In this document: positions 45,980 to 54,706 of the stretch, piece after piece
How the letters are laid out: every line of letters starts with the position of its first letter
Position numbering within the stretch: position 1 is the first letter of the stretch
From: Stenotrophomonas lacuserhaii
GTDB lineage: Bacteria > Pseudomonadota > Gammaproteobacteria > Xanthomonadales > Xanthomonadaceae
NCBI RefSeq assembly: GCF_014836545.1
Contig: NZ_JACSQS010000014.1
Coordinates: 1-60,393 of the forward strand
DNA: 60,393 nucleotides
Direction: 5' to 3'
Made by a program: the position numbers and the translations under genes
The notes under the pieces: model-generated
Seen by the model: only the letters and a program-made list of their open reading frames with translations
Told to the model about the DNA's origin: nothing
The model's database searches: none

Positions 45980-48619
45980 ATGCAGATCCGGGATGCATGG
46001 GTGCGGTTCGGTGCGGTAGTGCTGGCGTGTCTGTTGCCGGTGCTGGCGCAGGCCGGTGTGCTGCAGGCACGCTGGGAGTTCCGGCTGCTGCCGGGTGGGG
46101 CGCAGGTGGCCGTGCATCCGGAAGCGGCAGGCTGGGGCGCAGCGCAGGTGCCGGGTAGTGTGCATACCGATCTGCTGGCTGCGGGCTTGATCGGCGATCC
46201 GTACGTCGGTGCACCGGAAGCGCAGCTGCAGTGGATCGGGCTGGCGGATTGGGAATATCGCGCTGGCTTCGATGTGGATCCGGCGACGTTGGCGCGGCCG
46301 CACGCCGAGCTGGTGTTCGAAGGCCTCGATACCTTCGCCGAGGTGGAACTCAACGGCCAGCCGTTGCTGCGCGCAGACAACGCGCACCGGACGTGGAAGG
46401 CGCGCGTCGATGGTCGCCTGCAGTCGCGGGGCAACGTGCTGCGCATCGTCTTCCGTTCGCCGATCACCCGGTTGCTGCCGGCCGTGCAGGCGATGCCGCA
46501 CAAGATCGCGGGCAACTATCCCTCGCCTTATGGCGACGAGCCGCGCGATGCGATGGTCGGCAACTTCGTGCGCAAGCCGGCCTACCATTTCGGTTGGGAC
46601 TGGGGGCCGCGCTATGTCACCGCAGGCGTGTGGAGGCCCGTACGGCTGGAGACGTGGGGCGCACAACGGGTGACCGACCTGGCCGTACGCACCGAGGCGC
46701 TGGATGCGAACCTCGCCGCGTTGACCACCCTGGTCGAGGTCGAACATGCCGGCGCCGACGCGACGTTGCCACTGCGGCTGGAGGTGCGCGATCCGGACGG
46801 CAAGGCTGTGGTGCGGATAGTTCGCGATGTGCTGCTGAAAGCGGGAACGCAGACCCTGCAGGTGCCGTGGCAGATCCCGAAGCCGCGTCGCTGGTGGCCG
46901 GCCGGGCAGGGCGCGCAGGACCGCTACAGCGTGCAGGTCACGCTGGGGGCGGGCGAGGATCCGGCACTGCGGGCCAGCCGAAGGATCGGCCTGCGCAGCG
47001 TGGAGCTGCGGCGCGACAAGGATGCCCAGGGTGGCCAGGGCTTCGCCTTCGTGATCAATGGGCGCGAGGTGTTCGCCAAGGGGGCCAACGTGATCCCCTT
47101 CGATGCGTTCCCCGCACGCGTGGACACCGCCCGCCTGCGCACTATCCTCACCGCCGCACGCGATGCCAACATGAACATGCTGCGCAACTGGGGCGGCGGT
47201 TACTACGAAGACGAGGCGTACTTCGAGCTGGCAGACGAGCTCGGGCTGATGGTGTGGCAGGACTTCATGTTCGGCGGCGGCATGCAGCCGGGGTTCGATC
47301 CGGCGTTCCGGCAGAGCGTGGTCGCCGAGGCCCGCGACAACGTACGGCGGCTGCGCCACCACCCCAGCATCGTGCTGTGGTGTGGCAACAACGAAGAAGA
47401 AACGGCTTGGAAGGATTGGGGGCATGGCCGCGATCTTGGAAAGGCCGACCCTGCGTTCGCCGCCCGCGTGTGGCAGGGCTACGTGGACCTGTTCGGGCAT
47501 GACCTGCGCGCGGTCGTGGCCGAACAGGGCCTGGGTGTCCCGTACTGGTCCAGCTCGCCCAGCAACGACCTGGATGACAAGGCCAACGACTCCACCCGTG
47601 GTGACAAGCATTACTGGCAGGTGTGGGGCAATCCGGCGTTGCCGGTCAGCGCTTACCTGAAAGAAACACCACGCTTCATGTCCGAGTATGGCCTGCAGTC
47701 CTGGCCGTCGCAGGCCATGGTCGACCGCTTCGCCACGCGTGCCGAGCAGCGCATCGACAGTCCGGTGATCCAGGCGCACCAGAAATTCATGGCCGGGCAG
47801 GGCAACGAACGGCTGCTGCATTACATCCGGCTCGGCTATGGCGAGCCGGCCGATTTCCCCGCGTTCCTGTACCTGTCCCAGGTGATGCAGGCCGAAGGCA
47901 TCCAGCTGGCTGCACTGCACCACCGGGCATCGCGTCCCTACACCATGGGGTCGCTGTACTGGCAGCTCAATGATGTGTGGCCGGGTGCGTCGTGGTCGGG
48001 CATGGACCACGAGGGCAACTGGAAGGGGCTGCATTTCCAGGCACGTCGCTTCTTCGCCGACCTTGCCGTAGCGGCGCTGCGTGATGACGGGATGACCCGC
48101 GTGAGCCTGCTCAACGACACTGCCCAGCCTCACTCAGTGCGCTGGCGGCTGCGGGTGATGGATCTGCAGGGGCAGGTGCTGGGTACGCAGGAGCAGGCGG
48201 TGGTGCTGGCGCCGGGATCAGCGACCGAGGTCGGGCGTTTCAGCGATGCGCGCCTGCTGGGCGGGGCGGATCCGGCGCGCACGATTGCGGTGGTGGAACT
48301 GCTGCAGGAACAGCGGCTGCTGTCGCGGCAGGTGGTCGGCTTCGTCGAGGCGCGCGATCAGGCGTTGCAGCCCGGACAGCTGCAGGCAAGCCTGCAGGGC
48401 GAGGGCGATGCGCTCGAAGTGGTGGTGCAGGCACGCGGGCTGGTGCGTGCGGCATGGATCGATTTCGGGGCAAACGAGGCGGTGCTGGAGGACAACCTGC
48501 TGGACCTGCTGCCGGGCGAGCGCCGGGTGCTGCGTGTGCGCTCGGCCAGTGACGTCGAGACGCTGCGCGCGGCACTGCGCGTGCAGACCCTGGGCGATGT
48601 GCTGGAAGAGAGCCGGTAG
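45980..48619 (+). CDS. GH2 family beta-mannosidase
   Basis: The 879-residue precursor has a signal peptide ending VLAQA. The N-terminal sugar-binding sandwich (WEFRLLPGG ... VPGSVHTDLL) is followed by an Ig-like domain and a TIM barrel. The acid/base is E472 in WCGNNEEE and the nucleophile is E569 in FMSEYG, as in GH2 mannosidases. LADWEYRAGFDV and WDWGPRYVTAG are beta-mannosidase-like. The start MQIRDAWVRF gives a proper signal; an ATG 15 codons upstream does not. It would remove the core beta-mannose from N-glycan fragments or mannans. The TAG stop lies in a REP head. Confidence 0.93.
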   Translation: MQIRDAWVRFGAVVLACLLPVLAQAGVLQARWEFRLLPGGAQVAVHPEAAGWGAAQVPGSVHTDLLAAGLIGDPYVGAPEAQLQWIGLADWEYRAGFDVDPATLARPHAELVFEGLDTFAEVELNGQPLLRADNAHRTWKARVDGRLQSRGNVLRIVFRSPITRLLPAVQAMPHKIAGNYPSPYGDEPRDAMVGNFVRKPAYHFGWDWGPRYVTAGVWRPVRLETWGAQRVTDLAVRTEALDANLAALTTLVEVEHAGADATLPLRLEVRDPDGKAVVRIVRDVLLKAGTQTLQVPWQIPKPRRWWPAGQGAQDRYSVQVTLGAGEDPALRASRRIGLRSVELRRDKDAQGGQGFAFVINGREVFAKGANVIPFDAFPARVDTARLRTILTAARDANMNMLRNWGGGYYEDEAYFELADELGLMVWQDFMFGGGMQPGFDPAFRQSVVAEARDNVRRLRHHPSIVLWCGNNEEETAWKDWGHGRDLGKADPAFAARVWQGYVDLFGHDLRAVVAEQGLGVPYWSSSPSNDLDDKANDSTRGDKHYWQVWGNPALPVSAYLKETPRFMSEYGLQSWPSQAMVDRFATRAEQRIDSPVIQAHQKFMAGQGNERLLHYIRLGYGEPADFPAFLYLSQVMQAEGIQLAALHHRASRPYTMGSLYWQLNDVWPGASWSGMDHEGNWKGLHFQARRFFADLAVAALRDDGMTRVSLLNDTAQPHSVRWRLRVMDLQGQVLGTQEQAVVLAPGSATEVGRFSDARLLGGADPARTIAVVELLQEQRLLSRQVVGFVEARDQALQPGQLQASLQGEGDALEVVVQARGLVRAAWIDFGANEAVLEDNLLDLLPGERRVLRVRSASDVETLRAALRVQTLGDVLEESR

Positions 48620-48638
48620 CGCTGAGCCATGCTCGGCG
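48616..48638 (+). repeat. SMAG-type REP overlapping the GH2 stop codon
   Basis: GTAGCGCTGAGCC ... GCTCGGCG. The GTAG head contains the GH2 TAG stop. Confidence 0.85.
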
Positions 48639-48658
48639 GCTGTGCGCGGGAGGGCCCC

Positions 48659-48681
48659 CGCCGAGCACGGCCCGGCGCTGC
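48659..48681 (-). repeat. SMAG-type REP element, inverted
   Basis: CGCCGAGCACGG ... CGGCGCTGC. It has a GCAG head on the minus strand instead of GTAG and makes an inverted pair with the unit at 48616. Confidence 0.7.
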
Positions 48682-48705
48682 CAGGGCCCGGCCGGCGCAG
48701 CTCGC

Positions 48706-49401
48706 TCAGAGCGTGATCTGCTGGAAATTCTCTACCCGTTCATGGCCGTGCGTGCCCTCGCCGCTGCGCGGCAGCGGGTAGTCGTCCAGGCGGTCCAGCA
48801 GGCGGGTCTGCAGGCCGGCTTCGCGCGCCGCATCGAGTTCTTCCACCACGTCGGACAGGAACACGATCTCAGCGGCGGGCACGCCGATGGCCGCCACGAT
48901 GCGGCGGTAGCTGTCCGCCTCGCGCTTGCCGCCGATTTCCGTATCGAACCAGCCGGACACCAGCGCGGTCATGTCGCCGGCCTCACTGAAGCCGAAGAAC
49001 TGCTTCTGCGCCGGCACCGAGCCGGACGAATACACGTACAGCGGCAGCCCCGCGGCATGCCAGCCCTTCAGCACCGCGGCGACTTCCGGATAGAAGTGCG
49101 CCTTGTAGTCACCGTTGCGGTAACCGGATTCCCAGATCATGCCCTGCAGCGCCTTCAGCGCCGTGTGCTTGCGATCCTGGTCGATCCAGCCCTGCAGCGT
49201 TTCGGCCACCACGCTGTCCTGGCAGGCGCCACCGATCTCGGTGGCCACCGCATCCAGCCAGCGCCGGACCTGCGGTTCGTTGCCATGGGCGGCGATGAAG
49301 CCGGGCAGCGCCTGGCGTGCATACGGGAACAGCACGTTCTTGACGAACGAGATGCTGCTGGTGGTGCCTTCGATATCGGTGAGGATGACGCGCGGCTGCA
49401 T
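48706..49401 (-). CDS. mtnC: Acireductone synthase (enolase-phosphatase E1)
   Basis: MtnC is the HAD-family enzyme that enolises and dephosphorylates 2,3-diketo-5-methylthiopentyl-1-phosphate. The 231-residue protein has the catalytic aspartate in [24 protein letters not shown], a helical cap and the late motifs [15 protein letters not shown] and [15 protein letters not shown]. It is last in the mtnB-mtnD-mtnC operon, 6 nt after mtnD. Confidence 0.96.
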   Translation of the reverse strand: MQPRVILTDIEGTTSSISFVKNVLFPYARQALPGFIAAHGNEPQVRRWLDAVATEIGGACQDSVVAETLQGWIDQDRKHTALKALQGMIWESGYRNGDYKAHFYPEVAAVLKGWHAAGLPLYVYSSGSVPAQKQFFGFSEAGDMTALVSGWFDTEIGGKREADSYRRIVAAIGVPAAEIVFLSDVVEELDAAREAGLQTRLLDRLDDYPLPRSGEGTHGHERVENFQQITL

Positions 49402-49407
49402 GGATCT

Positions 49408-49962
49408 TCAGGCCTGGGTAGGGACGTAACGGGGGAACTTCTGCGCGATGTCGGTGCCGGTGAAATGACCGACCCAGCCATCGGCCTCAGTAAAGAAGCG
49501 GATCGCCACGAAGCTTGGTTCATCGCCCATGTCGAACCAGTGGTTGACGCTGTCCGGCACGGCGATCAGGTCGTCCTTCACGCACTCGATCTCGTAGACC
49601 TTGTCGCCCACGTGCAGGGTGAACAGGCCGGACCCTGCGACGAAGAAGCGGACTTCGTCTTCCTTGTGGAAATGCTCGTCGAGGAACTTCTTCCGCAATT
49701 CGGCACGGTTCGGGTTGTCCGGGGCGATCGACGCCACATCCACGCTCTTGAACCCGCGTTCGGCGACCAGCCGGTCGATGTCGGTGCGGTAAGCAGCGAA
49801 CACCTCTTCCTGGCTGGCGCCCGGGGCGACCGGCTGGCTGGCCTGCCAGCGCTCGAAGGTGACGCCTATCTTCTGCAGTTCGGCGGCAATCAGCGCGCCG
49901 TCCTGGGAGTCCAGCAACGGGGCTTCGGGGGCGGTGTCGTTGTAGATGCGCAGTCGGCTCAT
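49408..49962 (-). CDS. mtnD: Acireductone dioxygenase
   Basis: The 184-residue cupin oxidises acireductone to the keto acid of methionine, using iron (or nickel for the off-pathway reaction). The metal ligands are in [14 protein letters not shown] (two His and Glu) and a later His in SVNHWFDMG. The length fits the family. It lies 89 nt after mtnB and 6 nt before mtnC. Confidence 0.96.
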   Translation of the reverse strand: MSRLRIYNDTAPEAPLLDSQDGALIAAELQKIGVTFERWQASQPVAPGASQEEVFAAYRTDIDRLVAERGFKSVDVASIAPDNPNRAELRKKFLDEHFHKEDEVRFFVAGSGLFTLHVGDKVYEIECVKDDLIAVPDSVNHWFDMGDEPSFVAIRFFTEADGWVGHFTGTDIAQKFPRYVPTQA

Positions 49963-50051
49963 GGCGGCAGCTTGAACGTCGGGGGGACGGGTAGGGTAGC
50001 AGCGTGGCGCGGCGGGGTCAGATTCCCATCGGCCATGTGAGCGCTCCGGAT

Positions 50052-50693
50052 TCAGCCTCGCAGGCGGCGCAGTTCCAGTTCACAGTGGAACAGGAACTCG
50101 AACGCCTCCAGATGCCGGCGTGCTTCGGCCATATCGCGGCCCCAGGCGTACAGGCCGTGGCCGTCGATCAGGTAGCCCCACAGGCACTGCGTATCCAGCA
50201 GCGCGTCGACCTGGGCGGCCAGCACGTCCATGTCCTGCGTGTTGGCGAACACCGGCACGTCGATGGCCATCTCATGGGTACTGTTGCCGGCGAAGGCCTT
50301 CAGCAGCTCGTAGCCTTCCAGCCGGATGTGGCCCTGCGGTGCGTACAGCCGCGAGGCGATGGTCTGCACCGGGGAATGGGTGTGCAGTACGCAGCCGACT
50401 TCGGGGAAGCGGCGATACAGCTGGGTATGCAGCAGGGTTTCGGCAGACGGGCGCAGCGGGCGGCCGACGGCCTTGCCGTCGAAGTCCACCACCATGATGT
50501 CGTCTTCGATCAGGCGGCCCTTGTCACGGCCGGACACGGTGATCGCCGCATGCTGGTCGTCCAGTCGATGCGAGAAATTGCTGCTGGTCGCGGGCGTCCA
50601 GCCGGCCTGGGCCAGCTCGCGGATGTTGTCGATCAGCAGCTGCGCCAGTTCGCTCAGGCGCTGGCTGTCATACGGAAAAATGGGCGCGTTCAT
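50052..50693 (-). CDS. mtnB: Methylthioribulose-1-phosphate dehydratase
   Basis: MtnB is a class II aldolase-fold zinc enzyme; the 213-residue protein has [10 protein letters not shown], the zinc motif [10 protein letters not shown] and [11 protein letters not shown]. It acts directly after MtnA, whose gene is 38 kb away. MNAPIFPYD was taken as start because TAGAAT lies 7 nt upstream on the minus strand (50706-50701), suggesting a leaderless message; an ATG three codons upstream would overlap that element. Confidence 0.95.
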   Translation of the reverse strand: MNAPIFPYDSQRLSELAQLLIDNIRELAQAGWTPATSSNFSHRLDDQHAAITVSGRDKGRLIEDDIMVVDFDGKAVGRPLRPSAETLLHTQLYRRFPEVGCVLHTHSPVQTIASRLYAPQGHIRLEGYELLKAFAGNSTHEMAIDVPVFANTQDMDVLAAQVDALLDTQCLWGYLIDGHGLYAWGRDMAEARRHLEAFEFLFHCELELRRLRG

Positions 50694-50706
50694 GCGCCCC
50701 ATTCTA
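50681..50706 (-). promoter_or_regulatory. mtnB -10 element and start-codon palindrome
   Basis: On the minus strand TAGAAT (50706-50701) is followed by GGGGCGCATGAACGCGCCCA. The 19-nt part 50699-50681 is identical to that at mtnA 12496-12514. The inverted repeat GGGCGC/GCGCCC brackets ATGAAC. Confidence 0.55.
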
Positions 50707-50741
50707 TCCGGTCCCGCCGGGCAGGGTGCGTGCCTGCCCCG

Positions 50742-50764
50742 GTAGTGACGGCCGTTGGCCGTCA
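50742..50764 (+). repeat. REP class 2 (GTAGTGACGGCC type)
   Basis: GTAGTGACGGCC, GTT, GGCCGTCA. It is the cleanest member of this class in the window. Confidence 0.85.
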
Positions 50765-50780
50765 GCGCCTGCCGTTGGTG

Positions 50781-50802
50781 GGTGACGGCCGTTGGTCGTC
50801 AC
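50781..50802. repeat. GTGACGGCC palindrome (REP class 2, partial)
   Basis: GTGACGGCCGTTGGTCGTCAC, with a nearly perfect stem and no GTAG head. Confidence 0.65.
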
Positions 50803-50824
50803 GCTGTCGCTTGCCGCTGCGCTC

Positions 50825-50846
50825 GCCGGGCATGGCCCGGCGCTAC
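50825..50846 (-). repeat. SMAG-type REP element
   Basis: On the minus strand it starts GTAGCGCCGGGCC and closes GCCCGGC. It is the third hairpin in the gap between mtnB and the downstream end of the APC gene. Confidence 0.8.
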
Positions 50847-50877
50847 CAACCGATGGCTTGGCGCTACCCGCTGCCTG

Positions 50878-52302
50878 TTACCGGCGCAGGCGGCTGTGGC
50901 GGAAGCCGTAACCGAAGTAGATCGCGAAACCGACCACCGTCCACACACCCATCAGCATCCAGTTGTGGAACGTCATGGCCGACAGCAGCGCCATGCAGCT
51001 CAGCACGCCCAGGCTGCAGACCAGCCAGGCACCGCGGATGCGGAACGGCCGCGGCAGGTCCGGCTGGGTGCGGCGCAGTACCAGCACGCCGGCACACACC
51101 GCGGCGAAGGCGATCAGGGTGCCCATCGAGGTCAGCTCGCCCAGCACGTCCAACGGGAACAGCGCGGCCAGCAGGGCGATGCCGATGCCGGTGATCACCG
51201 TGTTGATGTGCGGAGTGCGGTACTTCGGGTGGATCTTGGTGAACAGGGGCGGCAACAGGCCGTCTCGGCCCATGATCATGAAGATGCGCGGCTGGCCGAT
51301 GATCATCACCAGCACCACCGAGGACAGGCCGACCAGCGCACCGATTTCCACCACCACGCGCAGCCAGCCCAGCGACGGGTGGGCGGCCACCGCAGTCACC
51401 ACCGGCTCATCGGTGCCCAGCAGCGTGTACGGCACCAGGCCGGTCATGACCGCCGCCATGGCGATGTACAGGATGGTGCAGATCGCCAGCGAGAGCATCA
51501 TGCCGATCGGCATGTCACGCTGCGGACGGTGAGATTCCTGCGCCGCCACCGAGACCGCCTCGAAGCCGATGTAGGCGAAGAACACCATCGCCGCACCGCG
51601 CAGCACGCCTTCCATGCCGAACTGGCCGGGGCCGGTGTTTTCAGGGATGAACGGCTGCCAGTTGGCTGTGTCCACGTACTTCCAGCCCACCGCGATGACC
51701 AGCACGATCAGGCCGGTTTTCAGGATCACCATCGCCATGTTCATCGCCGAGGACTTGCGGATGCCGACGTAGCACAGCCAGGTCAGCAGCAGCACCAGGA
51801 TCGCAGCGGGGACGTTGGCGATCGCTCCGGTGGGGCGCAGCTGGCCGTCCAGTGGCGCGCTGACCAGCGCGGCGGGCAGGTGGATGTCGAAATGGCTGAG
51901 CAGGCTGAGGAAGTAGCCGGTCCAGCTGACCGCCACCGCCGAGGCGGAGACGCCGTATTCCAGCACCAGCATCCAGCCGATGAACCACGCCGCCAGCTCA
52001 CCGAAGGTGGCGTAGGTGTAGCTGTAGGCGCTGCCGGAAACCGGCACCATCGCGGCGAATTCGGCGTAGGCCAGCGCACAGAAACCGCAACAGATGGCGG
52101 CCAGCACGAAGGACAGCATGATCGCCGGTCCGGCATGGTTGGCGGCGGCCTGGCCGGTGATGACGAAGATGCCGCCGCCGATCACCGCGCCGATGCCCAG
52201 TGCGGTCAGGCCCCAGGGCCCCAGCGTACGGGTGAGGCTGAGGCCGTTGGCATCTTCGTGGGCGGCGTGCGGGTGCTTGGTGGCCCACAGTTGCTTGAGC
52301 AT
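50878..52302 (-). CDS. APC-family amino acid permease (first paralogue)
   Basis: The 474-residue permease has about 12 membrane segments. The first reads LGIGAVIGGGIFVITGQAA, the amino-acid-binding helix motif of the APC superfamily, followed by YAEFAAMVPVSGSAYSYTYATFGELAAWFIGWMLVLEY. It is closest to the cationic amino acid transporter branch (YfnA/CAT). The next gene upstream is a clear paralogue in the same direction, 98 nt away. The substrate is not readable. Confidence 0.93.
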   Translation of the reverse strand: MLKQLWATKHPHAAHEDANGLSLTRTLGPWGLTALGIGAVIGGGIFVITGQAAANHAGPAIMLSFVLAAICCGFCALAYAEFAAMVPVSGSAYSYTYATFGELAAWFIGWMLVLEYGVSASAVAVSWTGYFLSLLSHFDIHLPAALVSAPLDGQLRPTGAIANVPAAILVLLLTWLCYVGIRKSSAMNMAMVILKTGLIVLVIAVGWKYVDTANWQPFIPENTGPGQFGMEGVLRGAAMVFFAYIGFEAVSVAAQESHRPQRDMPIGMMLSLAICTILYIAMAAVMTGLVPYTLLGTDEPVVTAVAAHPSLGWLRVVVEIGALVGLSSVVLVMIIGQPRIFMIMGRDGLLPPLFTKIHPKYRTPHINTVITGIGIALLAALFPLDVLGELTSMGTLIAFAAVCAGVLVLRRTQPDLPRPFRIRGAWLVCSLGVLSCMALLSAMTFHNWMLMGVWTVVGFAIYFGYGFRHSRLRR

Positions 52303-52400
52303 GGATGTGTGTTCTTGTGGGTGCGTGCAGGCAACCGGTGCCTGCGGGATGTGCCGGTATCAAAGCAGACGGGCCGGCGAGGAGCCGACCCGTCAATGTA

Positions 52401-53876
52401 TCAGGAGGACTTGGCCAGCTTGCTGTTGCGCATGCCGTATCCGAAGTAGATCAGCAGCCCCAGCACGGTCCAGCCGACGAACAGGTGCCAGTGTTCGCGG
52501 AAGGCCATGGCGAACAGGGTAAGGCACGCCAGCGCACCCAATGGACAGATCAGCCAGGCCATCGGCACGCGGAACGGACGCACCAGTTCCGGACGGGTGT
52601 AGCGCAGCACCAGCACGCCGACGCAGACCGTGGCAAAGGCCAGCAGGGTGCCCATCGACACCAGTTCACCGAGCACGTTCAGCGGCATCATGCCGGCCAG
52701 TGCCGCAGCGATGACACCGACGATGATGGTGGCCACGTACGGCGTCTTGAAGCGCGCATGGACCTTGCCCAGGAAGCCCGGCAGCAGGCCGTCGCGGGAA
52801 ATCGTGTAGGCGATGCGGGTCTGGCCCATCATCATGACCAGGATCACCGAGGACAGGCCCGCGATGGCGCCGATCTCCACGGCGGTTTTCAGCCATGCCA
52901 GCTGCGGATACGCTTCCAGCGCGGTGGCGACCGGCTTGGCGGTTCCCAGCTGCTGGTAAGGCAGCAGGCCGGTCAGCACCAGGCATACGATCACGTAGAT
53001 GACGGTGCAGACGGCCAGCGAGCCGAGCAGGCCGATCGGCATGTTGCGTTGCGGGTCCTTGGTCTCGCCGGCGGCGGTGGACACCGCATCGAAGCCGATG
53101 AAGGCGAAGAACACGATCGAGCCGGCGCGCAGTACGCCGCTCCAGCCGAACTCACCGAAGGTGCCGGTGTTCTCCGGGATGAAGGGTTGCCAGTTGGCGG
53201 TGTCGATGTGCGAGGCGCCAAAGCCGATGAACAGGCAGATCACGCTGACCTTGATCGCGACGATGATGCCGTTGACGAAGGACGACTGGGAAATGCCCAC
53301 GTACAGCAGCCCGGTCAACACCGCCACGATCAACACCGCCGGCAGGTTGAACAGCTGCCCCGAGGAGACGAACTGGCCGCCTTCCCAGGCGATGGGAGCC
53401 GAACTGAGGGCGGCCGGGAAGGGCATGTCCAGCGTGGTGGTCACGAAGCTCAGCAGATAGGCCGACCAGGCAACGGCCACCGACGCGGAGGCAAACAGGT
53501 ACTCCAGCACCAGGCACCAGCCGATGAACCAGGCCATGCCTTCGCCCAGCGTGGCATAGGAATAGGAATAGGCACTGCCGGATACCGGCATCATCGCGGC
53601 GAACTCGGCATAGCACAGGCCGGCCAACGCGCAGGCCAGGCCAGCGGCCACGAAGGACAGGGTGACGGCGGGGCCGGCATGGAACGCCGCGGCCTGGCCG
53701 GTCATCACGAAGATGCCCGCACCGATCACCGCGCCGATGCCGAGCAGGATCAGGTGTTTTGCCGTGAGCGTCCGTTTCAGGGTGGCTTCGCCGTCCAGGC
53801 GGCCTTCGATGGGTTCGCCAGCGTCAACGTGTCCGGCTGGCTCAACCGGTTTGACCCTCAACAGAGCTTTCAGCAT
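52401..53876 (-). CDS. APC-family amino acid permease (second paralogue)
   Basis: The 491-residue permease shares long segments with its neighbour: LGIGAVIGAGIFVMTGQAAAFHAGPA, YAEFAAMMPVSGSAYSYSYATLGEGMAWFIGWCLVLEY and NWQPFIPENTG. It has a slightly longer cytoplasmic N-terminus starting MLKALLRVKPVEP. The pair most likely arose by tandem duplication. The start at 53876 fits the family; a longer reading frame upstream runs antisense through the NUDIX gene and is not credible. Confidence 0.92.
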   Translation of the reverse strand: MLKALLRVKPVEPAGHVDAGEPIEGRLDGEATLKRTLTAKHLILLGIGAVIGAGIFVMTGQAAAFHAGPAVTLSFVAAGLACALAGLCYAEFAAMMPVSGSAYSYSYATLGEGMAWFIGWCLVLEYLFASASVAVAWSAYLLSFVTTTLDMPFPAALSSAPIAWEGGQFVSSGQLFNLPAVLIVAVLTGLLYVGISQSSFVNGIIVAIKVSVICLFIGFGASHIDTANWQPFIPENTGTFGEFGWSGVLRAGSIVFFAFIGFDAVSTAAGETKDPQRNMPIGLLGSLAVCTVIYVIVCLVLTGLLPYQQLGTAKPVATALEAYPQLAWLKTAVEIGAIAGLSSVILVMMMGQTRIAYTISRDGLLPGFLGKVHARFKTPYVATIIVGVIAAALAGMMPLNVLGELVSMGTLLAFATVCVGVLVLRYTRPELVRPFRVPMAWLICPLGALACLTLFAMAFREHWHLFVGWTVLGLLIYFGYGMRNSKLAKSS

Positions 53877-54056
53877 GCGTACTTCCCTAAGTGGTCGTTG
53901 GGTGGCCGGCGATGCGTTGCCGCCGGCGCGTATGGTTGGTGAAGGCCATGCGAATGGCTCGCTGTACCTTAGCCAAAGCTGAAGGTGATGCACAAGCCGC
54001 ATGTGCAATATTTTCTGGCGATAATGGCCGATACTTTTGCTGAACGCGTGGCGGAT

Positions 54057-54626
54057 ATGTCGGAAACTGTCGCAACCCTTGCCCTGCTTGACGATCCGTT
54101 GCGTCAACTGCTTCGCCGATACGCGCTTGAAGTGCCTGTGCAGGGCGCCTTGGCTGACGAATTCAGCACACTTCTCGATGATCCGCTGGACCCGTTTGTT
54201 CGCGAGCGGCTGGAAGGCCATTTCACCGGTAGCGCGTGGCTGGTCAGCGCCGATGGGCAACGGGTTCTGTTGACCCACCACCGCAAGCTGGACCGATGGC
54301 TGCAGCTGGGTGGGCATGCCGATGGCGATCACGACCTGGCGCGGGTGGCCTTCAAGGAAGCCGAGGAAGAATCCGGGCTGTCCGGGCTGTCACTGGACGA
54401 TCCGGCGATCTTCGACCTGGACAAGCATTGGATCCCGGAGCGCCACGACGTGCCGGGGCACTGGCACTACGACGTGCGTTTCGTGATCCGCGCGGGCGCG
54501 TCGGAAGCCTTCGCGATCAGTGAAGAGTCGCTGGCGCTGGCCTGGCGCGACATCGCCCCGATCTCCGCTGACCCGCAGGCGGATGAATCGCTGCGGCGGA
54601 TGGCCCGCCGCTGGCTGAGCCGGTAG
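54057..54626 (+). CDS. NUDIX hydrolase
   Basis: The product of about 189 residues has a NUDIX fold with LTHHRKLDRWLQLGGHADG and the box GHADGDHDLARVAFKEAEEESGL. The box keeps K-E-A-x-E-E-x-G-L; the usual first Glu is His and the usual Arg is Lys. Substrates of such enzymes are diverse nucleoside diphosphate derivatives. The start is uncertain: ATGs at 54057, 54024 and 53988 are in frame and none has a strong ribosome site; 54057 gives MSETVATLALLD. It is divergent from the APC genes. Its TAG stop lies in a degenerate REP head. Confidence 0.85.
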   Translation: MSETVATLALLDDPLRQLLRRYALEVPVQGALADEFSTLLDDPLDPFVRERLEGHFTGSAWLVSADGQRVLLTHHRKLDRWLQLGGHADGDHDLARVAFKEAEEESGLSGLSLDDPAIFDLDKHWIPERHDVPGHWHYDVRFVIRAGASEAFAISEESLALAWRDIAPISADPQADESLRRMARRWLSR

Positions 54627-54645
54627 CGACGGCCGTGCTCGGTGA
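54623..54645 (+). repeat. Degenerate REP overlapping the NUDIX stop codon
   Basis: GTAGCGACGGCCGTGCTCGG has a GTAG head that contains the TAG stop and a poor palindrome. Confidence 0.5.
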
Positions 54646-54672
54646 ATGCTGTCGGTCGCACCAGCAAAGAGC

Positions 54673-54695
54673 CGCCGAGCATGGCTCGGCGCTAC
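54673..54695 (-). repeat. SMAG-type REP element
   Basis: On the minus strand it starts GTAGCGCCGAGCC and closes GCTCGGCG, between the convergent NUDIX and serA genes. Confidence 0.85.
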
Positions 54696-54706
54696 CGATC
54701 CGCTGC

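Noticed and set aside
54000..54030. A GATAAT promoter element at 54020-54025 for the NUDIX gene
   Set aside because: No -35 element lies at the right distance and the start codon itself is uncertain.
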